Source: Noviherbaspirillum sedimenti
GTDB taxonomy: Bacteria > Pseudomonadota > Gammaproteobacteria > Burkholderiales > Burkholderiaceae_D
NCBI RefSeq assembly: GCF_003590835.1
Contig: NZ_QYUQ01000002.1
Coordinates: forward strand, 4,836,001 to 4,900,000
Reading direction: 5' to 3'
Length of the DNA: 64,000 bases
This document shows positions 7,915-16,904 of this stretch, piece after piece (the first letter of the stretch is position 1; each line of letters begins with the position of its first letter). Under the pieces are notes generated by a model. The model did no database searches. It worked only from the letters and a program-made list of their open reading frames with translations, and had not been told where the DNA came from. Both the position numbers and the translations under genes were made by a program.

Positions 7915-8574
7915 TTATTTCTTGTGCTTGTAGTCTTCCGGCTTCATCATTGCGAACCGGCTGGCTTCGATGATCTCGAAGAAATCGGATAGGCCACCGC
8001 CGCGAAGTACAGGGCGTCCTTTGACCGTGTCGTAAATACCATCGACCAGCAAATCCTTGCGAATGTGGACGTACACGACTTCACCGTAAACGAACCAGGT
8101 ATCCACTTCCTTGCCTTGCGAACTCTTGAGCCGGATGATTTCCGAGAGTCGGCATTCAAGACTGACGGGAGATTCCGCTACCCGGGGCGCCTCAACCAGC
8201 CGGCTAGGTGCCTTGGTCAACCCGGCCAGCATGAACTCATCCACATCTGGAGGCGCGGAAACGCTGGACTGATTCATTTTTGCCGCAATGTCGCGTGAAA
8301 CCAGGTTCCAGGTGAATTCACCGGTTTGCTCGATGTTCCGGACAGTGTCTTTGTAGCCAATGCTGGCAAAGCCGAGCAAAGCCGGTTGATGGTTCAGCGC
8401 ATTGAAAAAGCTGTACGGGGAAAGATTCGAAATTCCCTCTTTCGACTTCGTTCCCATCCAACCGATCGGGCGCGGTCCAACGATCGCTGCGTAGGGGTCG
8501 AACGGCAAAGTATTCAAGACGGAATTTTGCTCGTACGAGATGAAATTATCAGCATGCGTGATATTGGTGGTCAT
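7915..8574 (-). CDS. Flavin reductase-like (DIM6/NTAB) FMN-binding protein
   Basis: This 219-residue protein of the flavin reductase-like family (split-barrel FMN-binding fold) has characteristic segments VGPRPIGWMGTKS near the N-terminus and FGEVVYVHI-like strands (YGEVVYVHIRKDLL). Related proteins reduce FMN for partner monooxygenases or act as flavin-dependent oxidoreductases on small aromatics. It is the last gene of the long minus-strand series starting with gentisate dioxygenase, 35 bp after the carboxylesterase. The two FAD monooxygenases here are single-component types that would not need a reductase, so its partner is unclear. Confidence 0.85.
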   Translation of the reverse strand: MTTNITHADNFISYEQNSVLNTLPFDPYAAIVGPRPIGWMGTKSKEGISNLSPYSFFNALNHQPALLGFASIGYKDTVRNIEQTGEFTWNLVSRDIAAKMNQSSVSAPPDVDEFMLAGLTKAPSRLVEAPRVAESPVSLECRLSEIIRLKSSQGKEVDTWFVYGEVVYVHIRKDLLVDGIYDTVKGRPVLRGGGLSDFFEIIEASRFAMMKPEDYKHKK

Positions 8575-8609
8575 GACTTCCTCTTCTTCATCAGTTGGTT
8601 ACTTTTCAA

Positions 8610-10136
8610 TCACTGCTTCGCACGAAAGTACATCTCGTCGAATATGTCAAAAGCCTCACGGCGTAAGGCGAATCCCGGTTTCGTTGTCGTGCCAAACACC
8701 ATCAGATGCTCCTCATGCGATGCATCGAACTGATCCCACTTCGGCAGACCATTGCCATTGGGGTCGCCCATGGCAATAAACCTGCCCCAGGTATCTGCGA
8801 GATTTTTCGCAATGGCATGATCGGCGTCGCGCCACGCCCACGGTCGGGCAGCGAGCTTGTCCCAGGTATAGGGCAACTCCGCTGTGTGGAACGTCCCGTA
8901 TTCCTCTTGACCATCAGGCGGAGGCGGCAGGTCATCTGGCAAGGGAAGCCGATGCTCGAATTTGTAGAGCCACGTCGGGGCGCCCGTGGTTTCGGCGTGC
9001 GTGCGTGCCCACCGCCATACCGGATAGACAAAGCGGCGATCACCGACCAACGCACATCGATCTGCGTGCCCGTCCATGTCAAAAGCGCGGGGATAGATAT
9101 GCTTCAGCGTTGTTAGTGCATGCTCGGAATGCGATGTCAGTTTCAGATCGTCCACGGCACGCGAAGAGGCATACAAACTGCCTTCATCCGCGTTCCAACC
9201 GACAAGCAGCGGGATCCTGGCCTGGCGTCCTGCCATGAAGACATCGGTGGTGTCTTCGCTCAACAGGCGTCCGTCGATAATGACGCCCTGGGGCGCGATG
9301 CGCAGGAATGCCGTCGCAGGCAGGTCGCGAAGCTGTTCAAGCGAAGGCCCCAGCGAAGATACGGCTGCGCAGCCGCGCTCGGCGGCTTCTGCATGATGCG
9401 TCATGCGAAGTTCGTGGCGGAATATTCCGGACAAACTCTGGCCGATGGCAGCCCGGAACAGACCACGTGCTGCAGGGGCGGCCATCAGGTGGGTCACGGT
9501 CGCGGCGCCCACCGAGTTGCCCGCGATGGTTACACGTGCCGCATCGCCCCCGAACGAAGCGATATTGTCTTGCACCCAGCCCAGTGCAGCAACCACGTCC
9601 TGCACACCATAGTTTCCCGATGCGCCAAGCGGATCTTCCGCTGCCAATTCCGGCAACGAAAGAAAACCGAGCGCGCCGAGACGCATGTTGACTGTCACCA
9701 CGACCATGCCGCGTGCGGCGAGGCGGCTGCCATCGAACAAATCCTGGCCGCCGTGGCCGGTTTTGTACCCGCCGCCATGTATCCACACCAGCACCGGCAG
9801 CTTGGCTCCCTGCGAAGGCTCCGGACTCCATACGTTAAGATACAGACAATCCTCGCTCATCACCAACGCACGGGCATCGTCGTTGTTAAGCCGGTAGAAC
9901 AATGAGGACCGCGGAGGCAACTCCTGGATTGGTGCGGGCCCTGGTTCGAGGGCCAGACGTTCCCCCTCCCAACGCGGCTCGCGCTGCGGCGGTCGCCAAC
10001 GCAGCGCGCCAACCGGCGGCGTTGCATAGGGAATGCCCTTAAACACACTGACAGGACCGCACCTTCTACCAACGAGACATCCACTGGCAGTCGAAATGCG
10101 GACAAAAGCGTCCTCCGTGCTCCCCGCTGCACTCAT
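8610..10136 (-). CDS. Type B carboxylesterase
   Basis: A 508-residue carboxylesterase/lipase family protein (PnbA-like). It has the N-terminal KGIPYATPPVGALRW signature, the SEDCLYLNVW motif (about 94-103), the oxyanion HGGG (120-123) and the nucleophile elbow GNSVG with Ser208, where Asn replaces the more usual Glu. No signal peptide is apparent, so a cytoplasmic enzyme hydrolysing an ester of an aromatic acid or phenol is inferred. Its ATG overlaps the amidohydrolase stop by 4 bp, indicating coupled expression. Confidence 0.9.
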   Translation of the reverse strand: MSAAGSTEDAFVRISTASGCLVGRRCGPVSVFKGIPYATPPVGALRWRPPQREPRWEGERLALEPGPAPIQELPPRSSLFYRLNNDDARALVMSEDCLYLNVWSPEPSQGAKLPVLVWIHGGGYKTGHGGQDLFDGSRLAARGMVVVTVNMRLGALGFLSLPELAAEDPLGASGNYGVQDVVAALGWVQDNIASFGGDAARVTIAGNSVGAATVTHLMAAPAARGLFRAAIGQSLSGIFRHELRMTHHAEAAERGCAAVSSLGPSLEQLRDLPATAFLRIAPQGVIIDGRLLSEDTTDVFMAGRQARIPLLVGWNADEGSLYASSRAVDDLKLTSHSEHALTTLKHIYPRAFDMDGHADRCALVGDRRFVYPVWRWARTHAETTGAPTWLYKFEHRLPLPDDLPPPPDGQEEYGTFHTAELPYTWDKLAARPWAWRDADHAIAKNLADTWGRFIAMGDPNGNGLPKWDQFDASHEEHLMVFGTTTKPGFALRREAFDIFDEMYFRAKQ

Positions 10137-11407
10137 GCAGCAACCGGAGTTGTGGCACGATCACTGCTGCGCTTGCTCGCCAACTTGTACAGGTTGCCAT
10201 CCTGCATGATCATCGACAAGTTCCCCGGATCTTGCAGAATCGTGATGTCACTGGTCGGGTCACCTTCGACCAACAGCAAATCGGCCAGATAAGCTTCTCG
10301 CACCAGGCCAAGCTCATCGCCCATGCCCATCAACTGACCACCGTATTCGGTCGCGGAGCGCAGCGCCTCAGCCGGCGTCATGCCGAACCATTCCACGAAC
10401 AGTTCGAGATCCTTCGCGTTCAGTCCGATGGGATTGAAACCGAAACCGTAATCGCTCCCTGGCACGACGCGAATGCCAGCCTTGAGCAGCTTCGGCACCA
10501 CTTCGCGAATGCTCGCGGTCGCCACATCGACTTCCATGCCTGGCGTCGGTGGCTTGCCCATGTTGTCCATCATCCACAGGCTTCCCGGCGAAGGCGCTAT
10601 AAAGATCGGATCCTTTGCATTTGCGGCCATTGCGATGGACTCGTCATCCATGTAGGTCGCATGGTAAATGGCGCGAAAGCCGTGGCGAATTGCCATCTGG
10701 ATGCCTTCCGGCGAATGCGCGTGCGCAGTGAGCCACACGCCTCGCTCGCGAGCGACTTCACCAGCCGCCGCCACTTCTTCTTCTTTGAATTCAAGTATGC
10801 GCGAGGTGTATTCGATGAGCGCGCTTTCGCCGGTGATCGGCATCTTGACGATGTCTACGCCGACGTCGGCCATGTCGTGCACGAACTTGCGGACCTGATC
10901 GGTAATCGGGGCGCGATCGTTCGCACCGACGTGGCCTTCTATGGAGTTGGGATTGAGCGTGGCGGATGGCGACTTCATCGTGTCCGCGCTGACTTCCCAC
11001 GATGCCGCGCGCATGCGCGGGCCGGGCATCCATCCTTCGCGGATCGCCTTGCGCAATGCGACTTCCACGCGCGGACGACGATTGCCGCCGGAGTAGATAC
11101 TGGTGTAGCCGTGGTCAAGCATCACCCGCGCGTTGTGGCTGACGATGAGCGCCTGCTCCTCCTCCGGTTCGTTGCGTGGCGAGCGGTGCTCGACAGTGGA
11201 GCCGATGCCAAGGTGGGTGTGCCCGTCCACCAGGCCCGGCATTAATGTGGCGCCGGCAGCGTCGATGACCCGGACATCGCTTCCCTCGGGTCGGTCGATG
11301 TGGTCGGCAATGCGCATGATGCGGTTGCCGTCGATGAGCACATCAGCCTTGCGTCGCGGGCTGCCGCTGCCGTCGAAAACCTGTGCGTTTGCGATGAGCG
11401 TTTTCAT
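10133..11407 (-). CDS. Amidohydrolase superfamily metal-dependent hydrolase
   Basis: This 424-residue protein of the imidazolonepropionase-like amidohydrolase branch has the metal-binding HxH (H63, H65 in LVDGHTHLG), a central Lys/His region (ADVGVDIVKMPITGES, then WLTAHAHSPEG) and a late Asp in PGSDYGF. Family members cleave amides, lactams, carbamates or ring C-N and C-C bonds. It lies between the extradiol dioxygenase (11 bp before) and the carboxylesterase (4-bp overlap), so it is part of the same pathway. An amide, lactone or ring-cleavage product is plausible; the substrate cannot be named. Confidence 0.88.
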   Translation of the reverse strand: MKTLIANAQVFDGSGSPRRKADVLIDGNRIMRIADHIDRPEGSDVRVIDAAGATLMPGLVDGHTHLGIGSTVEHRSPRNEPEEEQALIVSHNARVMLDHGYTSIYSGGNRRPRVEVALRKAIREGWMPGPRMRAASWEVSADTMKSPSATLNPNSIEGHVGANDRAPITDQVRKFVHDMADVGVDIVKMPITGESALIEYTSRILEFKEEEVAAAGEVARERGVWLTAHAHSPEGIQMAIRHGFRAIYHATYMDDESIAMAANAKDPIFIAPSPGSLWMMDNMGKPPTPGMEVDVATASIREVVPKLLKAGIRVVPGSDYGFGFNPIGLNAKDLELFVEWFGMTPAEALRSATEYGGQLMGMGDELGLVREAYLADLLLVEGDPTSDITILQDPGNLSMIMQDGNLYKLASKRSSDRATTPVAA

Positions 11408-11418
11408 TGTTGCATTCC

Positions 11419-12357
11419 TTAGAGTGGAGGAGCGACGAACAAACCCTCGTCCGGGGTGTTGAAGTGGCTGCGCATGACGTTTTCACCCCAGGCGTTGGAA
11501 GTGCCCCACACATCGAGTACAGCCGGATCGGAGAGGTCACCTTCCGTTGCCGTCCATGAATCGCCGAGCTGGCTCATGCCAGCGGTGTATTCGACCGTAT
11601 TGCCTGCCGCATCCTGAAAATAGCCATACGCGTTGTCGCCAGTCTGGTGACGCCCCGGGCCCCAAATCAGCTCCTTGCCGTCACGCTGTAAGCGTCCGAC
11701 GCCACGAAGGAATTCGTCGATGCCACGCATGTCGAATGAGACATGATGCATCGCCACATGCGGCCCATTGCCCACGGCTAACACATGGTGCTGCGGATGG
11801 CTGCAACGCATGAACCACATCAGGGTGTTGCCGTGGATGTGCAAGGTCTCCACCACCTGAAAACCAAGACATTTCTCGTACCAATCCACCGTCGCTTGTG
11901 GATTCGGCGAATTGATCACGCAATGCGAAAGCCGCGCAGGAATCGACTCGCCCGGCTCCAGGTCGCGGTACTCGCGCGGCGCGACGTCAGCCGAGACTTC
12001 GACGACACGACCATCGAGATCGAAAAGACGTACGCCATAGCCGCCGCCAGGTGCGGAAAGTTCGCGCGGCTCATGGATGAGCTGGACGCCATCTTGCTTC
12101 AACTGCTTCGCCAACGCATCGACATTCTCCCGGGTGGCGGTGCCGAAACTGATGACGTCCGCACGCTTCTTATCGTCCTTGCGCAAGCGGATGACATACG
12201 GCTCCGGCGAACCTTCCGCAGCGAAGTAATGCACACCATCTTTCTCCGCGACTTCGGTAAGGCCCCATTCCTTGCTGTAAAAAGCACGTTGTTCTTCTAG
12301 CTGCGGCATCGCAAAACCCACGTGGCGCAGGTGGGTAATCAGATTCGTATTGCTCAT
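11419..12357 (-). CDS. Type I extradiol ring-cleavage dioxygenase (BphC-like)
   Basis: This 312-residue, two-domain VOC protein keeps the whole extradiol active site in the C-terminal domain. H145, H205 and E257 match the iron ligands H146, H210 and E260 of BphC; H191 and H237 match its catalytic and conserved His residues, and Tyr244/246 the conserved Tyr. It should therefore be a genuine Fe(II) dioxygenase cleaving a catecholic ring next to the hydroxyls. The start at 12357 follows AAGGAG; a longer frame would enter the upstream gene. It sits 22 bp downstream of the TfdB-like hydroxylase, which would supply a dihydroxylated substrate. Confidence 0.92.
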   Translation of the reverse strand: MSNTNLITHLRHVGFAMPQLEEQRAFYSKEWGLTEVAEKDGVHYFAAEGSPEPYVIRLRKDDKKRADVISFGTATRENVDALAKQLKQDGVQLIHEPRELSAPGGGYGVRLFDLDGRVVEVSADVAPREYRDLEPGESIPARLSHCVINSPNPQATVDWYEKCLGFQVVETLHIHGNTLMWFMRCSHPQHHVLAVGNGPHVAMHHVSFDMRGIDEFLRGVGRLQRDGKELIWGPGRHQTGDNAYGYFQDAAGNTVEYTAGMSQLGDSWTATEGDLSDPAVLDVWGTSNAWGENVMRSHFNTPDEGLFVAPPL

Positions 12358-12379
12358 GATGTCTCCTTGATCAGTGTGA

Positions 12380-14134
12380 TTAAACCGCGGTCGACCAACC
12401 AAGAATGCTGGCCATGGCTTGCGATAGTGCTTCTGTCGGATCACCCGGCAGTTGCTGGTGGCGCCAGCCGACGATCAGATCGGGACGCACGAGTACGCAG
12501 CCATCGTCCTCGGTACCACGAACCTTCGACCAGTCCAGGTAGGGGTCTTCGAAATCCAGGCCAGATCCAACCAAGGTAACCCCGATGTCGACGCCGAATT
12601 TTTCCGAAACGTTCTTCGCTGCTTGCTTCCATCCTTTGCCACCATGCGAGGAGAAGAGATGGAACTTGCCTTTACCCGCCAGATCCAGCGTCGAAACCAG
12701 CGGGCCGGGTTTGCGATTCACCAGCCATCCGTGCGGCAATGCGGAACCTGGCCGCGTCGAAGGCTGATAGTAAAGATCCGGGTCTTGTGCCGGCACGGGT
12801 TCCGGCGTGTCATCTCCGACGATGGCGCCCGAATGATAGTTGCGGGTAAGCTCGACGCCATGCGCTTCACCGTTATAACGCGTGTCGAGAAGTTGCTGCC
12901 GCAAAGCCTCGCGGCCTTCGCGCGTTGCCAGCTTTCCGTTCACATCGGACTCGGTCTGTGCGCTGAAAAGGCAGGCACCAAGGTAGTCCGCCAGACCGTT
13001 CGCCTGCCACATGCTCAAGTTGGCACGTGCAACGATCTGTTTGGCGACCGGTTGGCGTTCCGCGTTGAAGCTATCGAGCAATCGCGGATGCGCCTTGCCT
13101 TTCAACACCAGAGCGAGCTTCCACGCCAAATTGAAACCGTCCTGCACGCAGGTATTGGAGCCAAGTGCCGCCGCCGGAGGATGGCGATGCACTGCGTCGC
13201 CCATGCAATGCACACGCCCCTCCGAGATTTTCTCGGCATGGATGTCGTTGATCGACCACTTCGATGTGCTCAGCACCTTGATCGGCAAATCTGCCGCCGC
13301 CGGGTCGGCGATCGCTTGACGAATGCGCGATACGAGCTGTTCTGTCGTGGCATCGGGGCCGCTGTAGGTAGGCGGGATATAGATTGAGACAAGCCATTTG
13401 TCCCAGGCGTGGACCATGCGGAAAACGACGACCCCGGCCCACTCCGCGAGGCCAGGCTGCAGAATCAGGTAAAGCGAGCCCTTGCGGTGCGCGGTATATG
13501 CCGATAAATCCATTTCGCACAGGACGTTGTAGGCCGCCCCAAGCCCTTCCTTGCCAGTCAGGGGCAAGCCAAGCTGATTGGCCACACGGCTGTTCGCGCC
13601 GTCTGCACCAATCAGGTATTTGGCGCGGACCAAGAATTGCTGCTGACTGACGCGATCCAACAGTGTCGCGGTCACGCCCTCATCGTCTTGTTCAAACGAG
13701 ACCAGCTCCGTATCGTAACGCACGTTGACGCCCAAGCGTGTGGCCTCGGCGATGAAGATCGGCTCCATCTTGGTCTGCGGAAAATCAACGAAGGAGCAAG
13801 GGCTGGCCGTGCGTACGTCGCCCATGCGTGCCGGGTTATTGCCCCAAGCCCACTGGCGGGCCATTTCCTCGCCGGCCAAACCGCGCAGAAAAAACGTATT
13901 GGCAATATGCTCGGCAGGGGACGCGACGGCAAGGCAGTCAGCCTCCAGTCCGGCATCACGGAACACTTCCATGGTGCGCTGATTCACGATGTGCGCACGC
14001 GGCGTGTCGGCTGTGCCACGATTGCGGGAGATCATCAGCGTGCGGATTCCCTGCTTCCCAAGAAAAACTGCAGCAGAAGCCCCCGCCGGACCTGCACCTA
14101 CTACCAGGACTTCAACTTGTACTAATTCCGTCAT
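12380..14134 (-). CDS. FAD-dependent phenol hydroxylase, TfdB-like
   Basis: A 584-residue class A flavin monooxygenase resembling 2,4-dichlorophenol/phenol hydroxylases. It has FAD motif GAGPAGASAA (13-22), the DG-type motif GADGANSRV, the second FAD motif MGDAVHRHPPAAALGSN and a C-terminal thioredoxin-fold-like extension typical of this subfamily (about 500-584). It would ortho-hydroxylate a phenol, feeding the adjacent extradiol dioxygenase. GGAG sits just upstream of the ATG. A 115-bp gap separates it from the maleylpyruvate isomerase, room for an internal promoter. It is distinct from the MhpA-like enzyme at 5214-6806. Confidence 0.9.
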   Translation of the reverse strand: MTELVQVEVLVVGAGPAGASAAVFLGKQGIRTLMISRNRGTADTPRAHIVNQRTMEVFRDAGLEADCLAVASPAEHIANTFFLRGLAGEEMARQWAWGNNPARMGDVRTASPCSFVDFPQTKMEPIFIAEATRLGVNVRYDTELVSFEQDDEGVTATLLDRVSQQQFLVRAKYLIGADGANSRVANQLGLPLTGKEGLGAAYNVLCEMDLSAYTAHRKGSLYLILQPGLAEWAGVVVFRMVHAWDKWLVSIYIPPTYSGPDATTEQLVSRIRQAIADPAAADLPIKVLSTSKWSINDIHAEKISEGRVHCMGDAVHRHPPAAALGSNTCVQDGFNLAWKLALVLKGKAHPRLLDSFNAERQPVAKQIVARANLSMWQANGLADYLGACLFSAQTESDVNGKLATREGREALRQQLLDTRYNGEAHGVELTRNYHSGAIVGDDTPEPVPAQDPDLYYQPSTRPGSALPHGWLVNRKPGPLVSTLDLAGKGKFHLFSSHGGKGWKQAAKNVSEKFGVDIGVTLVGSGLDFEDPYLDWSKVRGTEDDGCVLVRPDLIVGWRHQQLPGDPTEALSQAMASILGWSTAV

Positions 14135-14180
14135 AACTCGTCTCCATTTTTCATTAATAAATACAGTTTTCTAAGCAGGA

Positions 14181-14216
14181 TTACTGGACTACACGTTGTG
14201 GTCTGCTTGTTCGCAT
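14181..14216 (-). CDS. Possible 11-residue leader peptide
   Basis: In the 115-bp gap before the TfdB-like hydroxylase, a purine-rich AGGAGGGGGAAA sits at ideal distance from an ATG at 14216 opening an 11-codon frame (MRTSRPQRVVQ, stop at 14181). The strong ribosome binding site is the only support. It may be a leader or uORF for the hydroxylase gene, or chance. Confidence 0.2.
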   Translation of the reverse strand: MRTSRPQRVVQ

Positions 14217-14249
14217 CGTTTCCCCCTCCTGGAATAGAGCCGATCGCAC

Positions 14250-14903
14250 TCAAGGCGCGATATGGTCAGGTTGGTTCTTTGGTTCTGCCTGGATGAAGGC
14301 TGGATGCGCCATTGCATGTACATAAATGGCGTTTGCCAGCGAATACTGGGACAAGTCGCATCCAAAGCGCTTTGCATTGGCGATTTGCGGAATCAGGCAA
14401 CAATCAGCCAACGTGGGTTCTTTGCCAAAGCACCACGGTCCGCCGTAGTGCTTTTCCGCCAGCAGCAACAGTAGCTCCGTTGCGGCCATGCCTTCGGCTA
14501 TCCAGTGCTGGTACCAGGCATCTTTCTGCGCGGGCGTCACTCTCAACTCGTCTTGCAGATATTTCAAGATGCGTAGGTTGTTTACAGGGTGTATGTCGCA
14601 GGCGATGAGGTAGCTCAACTCCAGTACGCGTGCGCGTGCGTCGGGATCGAGAGGAATCAGTCGAGGCTCAGGAGAATGCGCATCCAACCAGTCGATTATT
14701 GCGAGTGATTGACCAAGACTGAAGTCACCATCTTTCAAGGCAGGAACACTTGCCGAAGGATTGAGACTTCCTACATAAGGGGCCTGACGATGCTCGCCCG
14801 TTCGGATATTGACAGGGTGGTATTCGAAAGGGACGCCCTTGAGCCCAAGGGCAATACGCACCCGATACGAAGCCGAACTGTTAAAAAAGCTAAAAAGTTC
14901 CAT
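14250..14903 (-). CDS. nagL: Maleylpyruvate isomerase (zeta-class glutathione S-transferase family)
   Basis: A 217-residue zeta-class GST, the family of maleylacetoacetate and maleylpyruvate isomerases. The glutathione-site signature SSASYRVRIAL (residues 9-19) is present, with the SNAIL-like segment NPSASVPAL and a helical C-terminal domain with DIHPVNNLR. Both isomerases share this fold; location between gentisate dioxygenase and fumarylpyruvate hydrolase genes points to the gentisate pathway, converting maleylpyruvate to fumarylpyruvate with GSH as cofactor. Its start lies 12 bp from the stop of the fumarylpyruvate hydrolase gene. Confidence 0.88.
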   Translation of the reverse strand: MELFSFFNSSASYRVRIALGLKGVPFEYHPVNIRTGEHRQAPYVGSLNPSASVPALKDGDFSLGQSLAIIDWLDAHSPEPRLIPLDPDARARVLELSYLIACDIHPVNNLRILKYLQDELRVTPAQKDAWYQHWIAEGMAATELLLLLAEKHYGGPWCFGKEPTLADCCLIPQIANAKRFGCDLSQYSLANAIYVHAMAHPAFIQAEPKNQPDHIAP

Positions 14904-14915
14904 AGCAGGCTTTCG

Positions 14916-15614
14916 TCACACAATGCGTACAGTGAGTTCTCCCAAGCGTTCGATGCCTACCTTGATCGTGTCGCCTGGCTTGACTGGACCGACACCGTCT
15001 GGCGTGCCGGTGTAGATCAGATCCCCCGGTTCAAGGCGGAAAAACTGCGACAGGTACGCAACGGTCTCGGCTACCGACCAGATCAGATGCTTGACGTCAC
15101 TCTTCTGTTTGATGTCGCCGTTGACACTAAGCCAAAGGTCAGCCATTTCGAAGTGACCGACGCTTGTGACCGGATGGATCGGGCCAAGCGGTGCCGAGCG
15201 ATCAAACGACTTACCGATTTCCCATGGGCGGCCCATTTCCCGCATCTTCATTTGCAGGTCGCGGCGCGTCATGTCCAGACCGACCGCATAGCCCCACACG
15301 TAGTCCAGCGCCTGTTCAAGCGGTACATTGGAACCGCTCTTGCCGATCACAGTGACAAGTTCGGCTTCGTATTGATAGTTCTGCGTCTCGGATGGGTAGT
15401 CGAGCGTGAGCACTTGGTCATAGGCGACCGGCACCACAGCGTTGTCGGGCTTGCAGAAGAAGAATGGCGGCTCGCGGTCCGGGTCGAAGCCCATCTCACG
15501 TGCGTGCGCCGCGTAGTTGCGGCCGACGCAATAGACGCGGCGCACCGCGATCGAATCGCTCGTGCCGACGACAGGCGCGACGATAGGAGCCTCGGGTGGA
15601 AAAATGAGTGCCAT
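14916..15614 (-). CDS. nagK: Fumarylpyruvate hydrolase
   Basis: This 232-residue FAA hydrolase family enzyme has metal ligands in YQYEAELVTVIG (E83, E85), an Asp in GLDMTRRDLQ and the GDLIYTGTPDGVGPVKPGD loop. Length and the YCVGRNYAAHAREMG start match the fumarylpyruvate hydrolases of gentisate pathways (NagK), which split fumarylpyruvate into fumarate and pyruvate. It follows gentisate dioxygenase in the same operon, 73 bp after its stop, and precedes the isomerase. It is only distantly similar to the FAA hydrolase at 1947-2801. Confidence 0.9.
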   Translation of the reverse strand: MALIFPPEAPIVAPVVGTSDSIAVRRVYCVGRNYAAHAREMGFDPDREPPFFFCKPDNAVVPVAYDQVLTLDYPSETQNYQYEAELVTVIGKSGSNVPLEQALDYVWGYAVGLDMTRRDLQMKMREMGRPWEIGKSFDRSAPLGPIHPVTSVGHFEMADLWLSVNGDIKQKSDVKHLIWSVAETVAYLSQFFRLEPGDLIYTGTPDGVGPVKPGDTIKVGIERLGELTVRIV

Positions 15615-15687
15615 GTTGTTTCTCTCTATTTAAATAGGGGTTCACGCTGAGCGGAGTGCGCCGCGCGATTGATCCAATGAGGGGCGA

Positions 15688-16731
15688 TTACAAGCGCTCT
15701 TCGCGTAGCAGGTCGAGTGCGGCGAGCACGGGGCGGTTCGAGTAACTGAACAGCACAGCATCTTCGTCGGTTTCGAAACGCACCGGCTGCCACGACGGCG
15801 CGACAAAGACGTCGCGCGGCGCGAACGCGAAGGTATGCTCACCGATCTTCGCGGTCCCGCTGCCCTCGACTACGCTGAATACGGTCGATTCGGTGCTGCG
15901 ATAAGCCTTGCCCTTGAACCCCTTCGGCAGCAGTTGCATGAAGGTCGCCATCGTCGGCATCGGATAGCCGCCGGTGGCAGGGTTCACGTAGCGCAGTTTC
16001 ACGCCGTCGAATGCGTCGAGTTCGCCAGTGCGCTGTAATGTGTCGAGAGCTTGGCGGCTGTGCTCGTACGGGTAGTTAAAGATCGGTGAATTGCCGTTCT
16101 TCACTTCGTGGCGTACCGGTAGCATGTTGTAGCCGTAGCGTGCGAAGCTGTCGCCTTCCGGGCGGTTGATCGGTTGGATGTCCTCGGGGAAGTTCTCGGC
16201 AAAGCCTGCGTCAAGCTGCTGGAGCAGCGGGATGTCCAGACCATCGAGCCACACGACTGGTTCTCCGCCTGCTTCGATGGCCGGGTTCCCATGGTCGTGC
16301 CACGTCCACGAGGGCGTGATGATGAAGTCACCCGGATGCATTGTTGTACGCTCGCCGTCCACGGCGGTCCATGCACCGTTGCCTTCAACGATGAAGCGCA
16401 ACGCCGACTGGGTGTGACGGTGGCTTGGCGCGATCTCACCTGGCAGAATTAGTTGCAGGCCGGCGTACAGATTCGACGTGATGCTCGCCTTGCCTGGTAG
16501 GCTAGGATTTTCGAGGATCAGCACGCGGCGGATCGCTTCGGCCGCACTGATGACCCTGCCTGACTCCATCACAAGTTCGCGCAGTTGTGCGTATTTCCAG
16601 ATCGCGGGAACGGCCTGCGGGCGCGGTGACTTCGGCACCAGCGCGTGCAGCGATTCCCATAGAGGTGACAGGTTGTGCTTCGCGATCTCTCCGTAATAGG
16701 CTTGGCGCGATGCGGGCAAGGTGTTCGACAT
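15688..16731 (-). CDS. nagI: Gentisate 1,2-dioxygenase
   Basis: A 347-residue bicupin enzyme cleaving gentisate (2,5-dihydroxybenzoate) to maleylpyruvate. The N-terminal cupin carries the iron-binding H104 and H106 ([12 protein letters not shown]) and a later His pair (H145/H147 in SWTWHDHGN), and the second cupin (about 250-330) keeps the fold. The length matches NagI/GtdA enzymes. It is the first gene of the minus-strand operon; CAGGAG sits 6 bp before the ATG. Together with the next two genes it forms a complete gentisate-to-fumarate-plus-pyruvate route. No gene for making gentisate (salicylate 5-hydroxylase or 3-hydroxybenzoate 6-hydroxylase) is obvious unless one of the two FAD monooxygenases does so. 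Confidence 0.93.
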   Translation of the reverse strand: MSNTLPASRQAYYGEIAKHNLSPLWESLHALVPKSPRPQAVPAIWKYAQLRELVMESGRVISAAEAIRRVLILENPSLPGKASITSNLYAGLQLILPGEIAPSHRHTQSALRFIVEGNGAWTAVDGERTTMHPGDFIITPSWTWHDHGNPAIEAGGEPVVWLDGLDIPLLQQLDAGFAENFPEDIQPINRPEGDSFARYGYNMLPVRHEVKNGNSPIFNYPYEHSRQALDTLQRTGELDAFDGVKLRYVNPATGGYPMPTMATFMQLLPKGFKGKAYRSTESTVFSVVEGSGTAKIGEHTFAFAPRDVFVAPSWQPVRFETDEDAVLFSYSNRPVLAALDLLREERL

Positions 16732-16904
16732 GCGGTTCTCCTGATGCTACTTTCGTTTTCTGTATTGCTGTCTCTTGGTTGCTGTTTTACGACCAAGGGC
16801 TGGAAGAAAGTTAGTGCAGAATATACGCATTGCCAGTTCACGGATCTTGGAGATTTTTGCTTTCTCTTGTCCTTTTTTGCTAATAACAGAGGTGGATTCC
16901 AAGA

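Noticed and set aside
10232..11245. 337-codon frame antisense to the amidohydrolase
   Set aside because: Full overlap with a gene showing a clear HxH metal motif and operon overlaps; the antisense frame has no motif.
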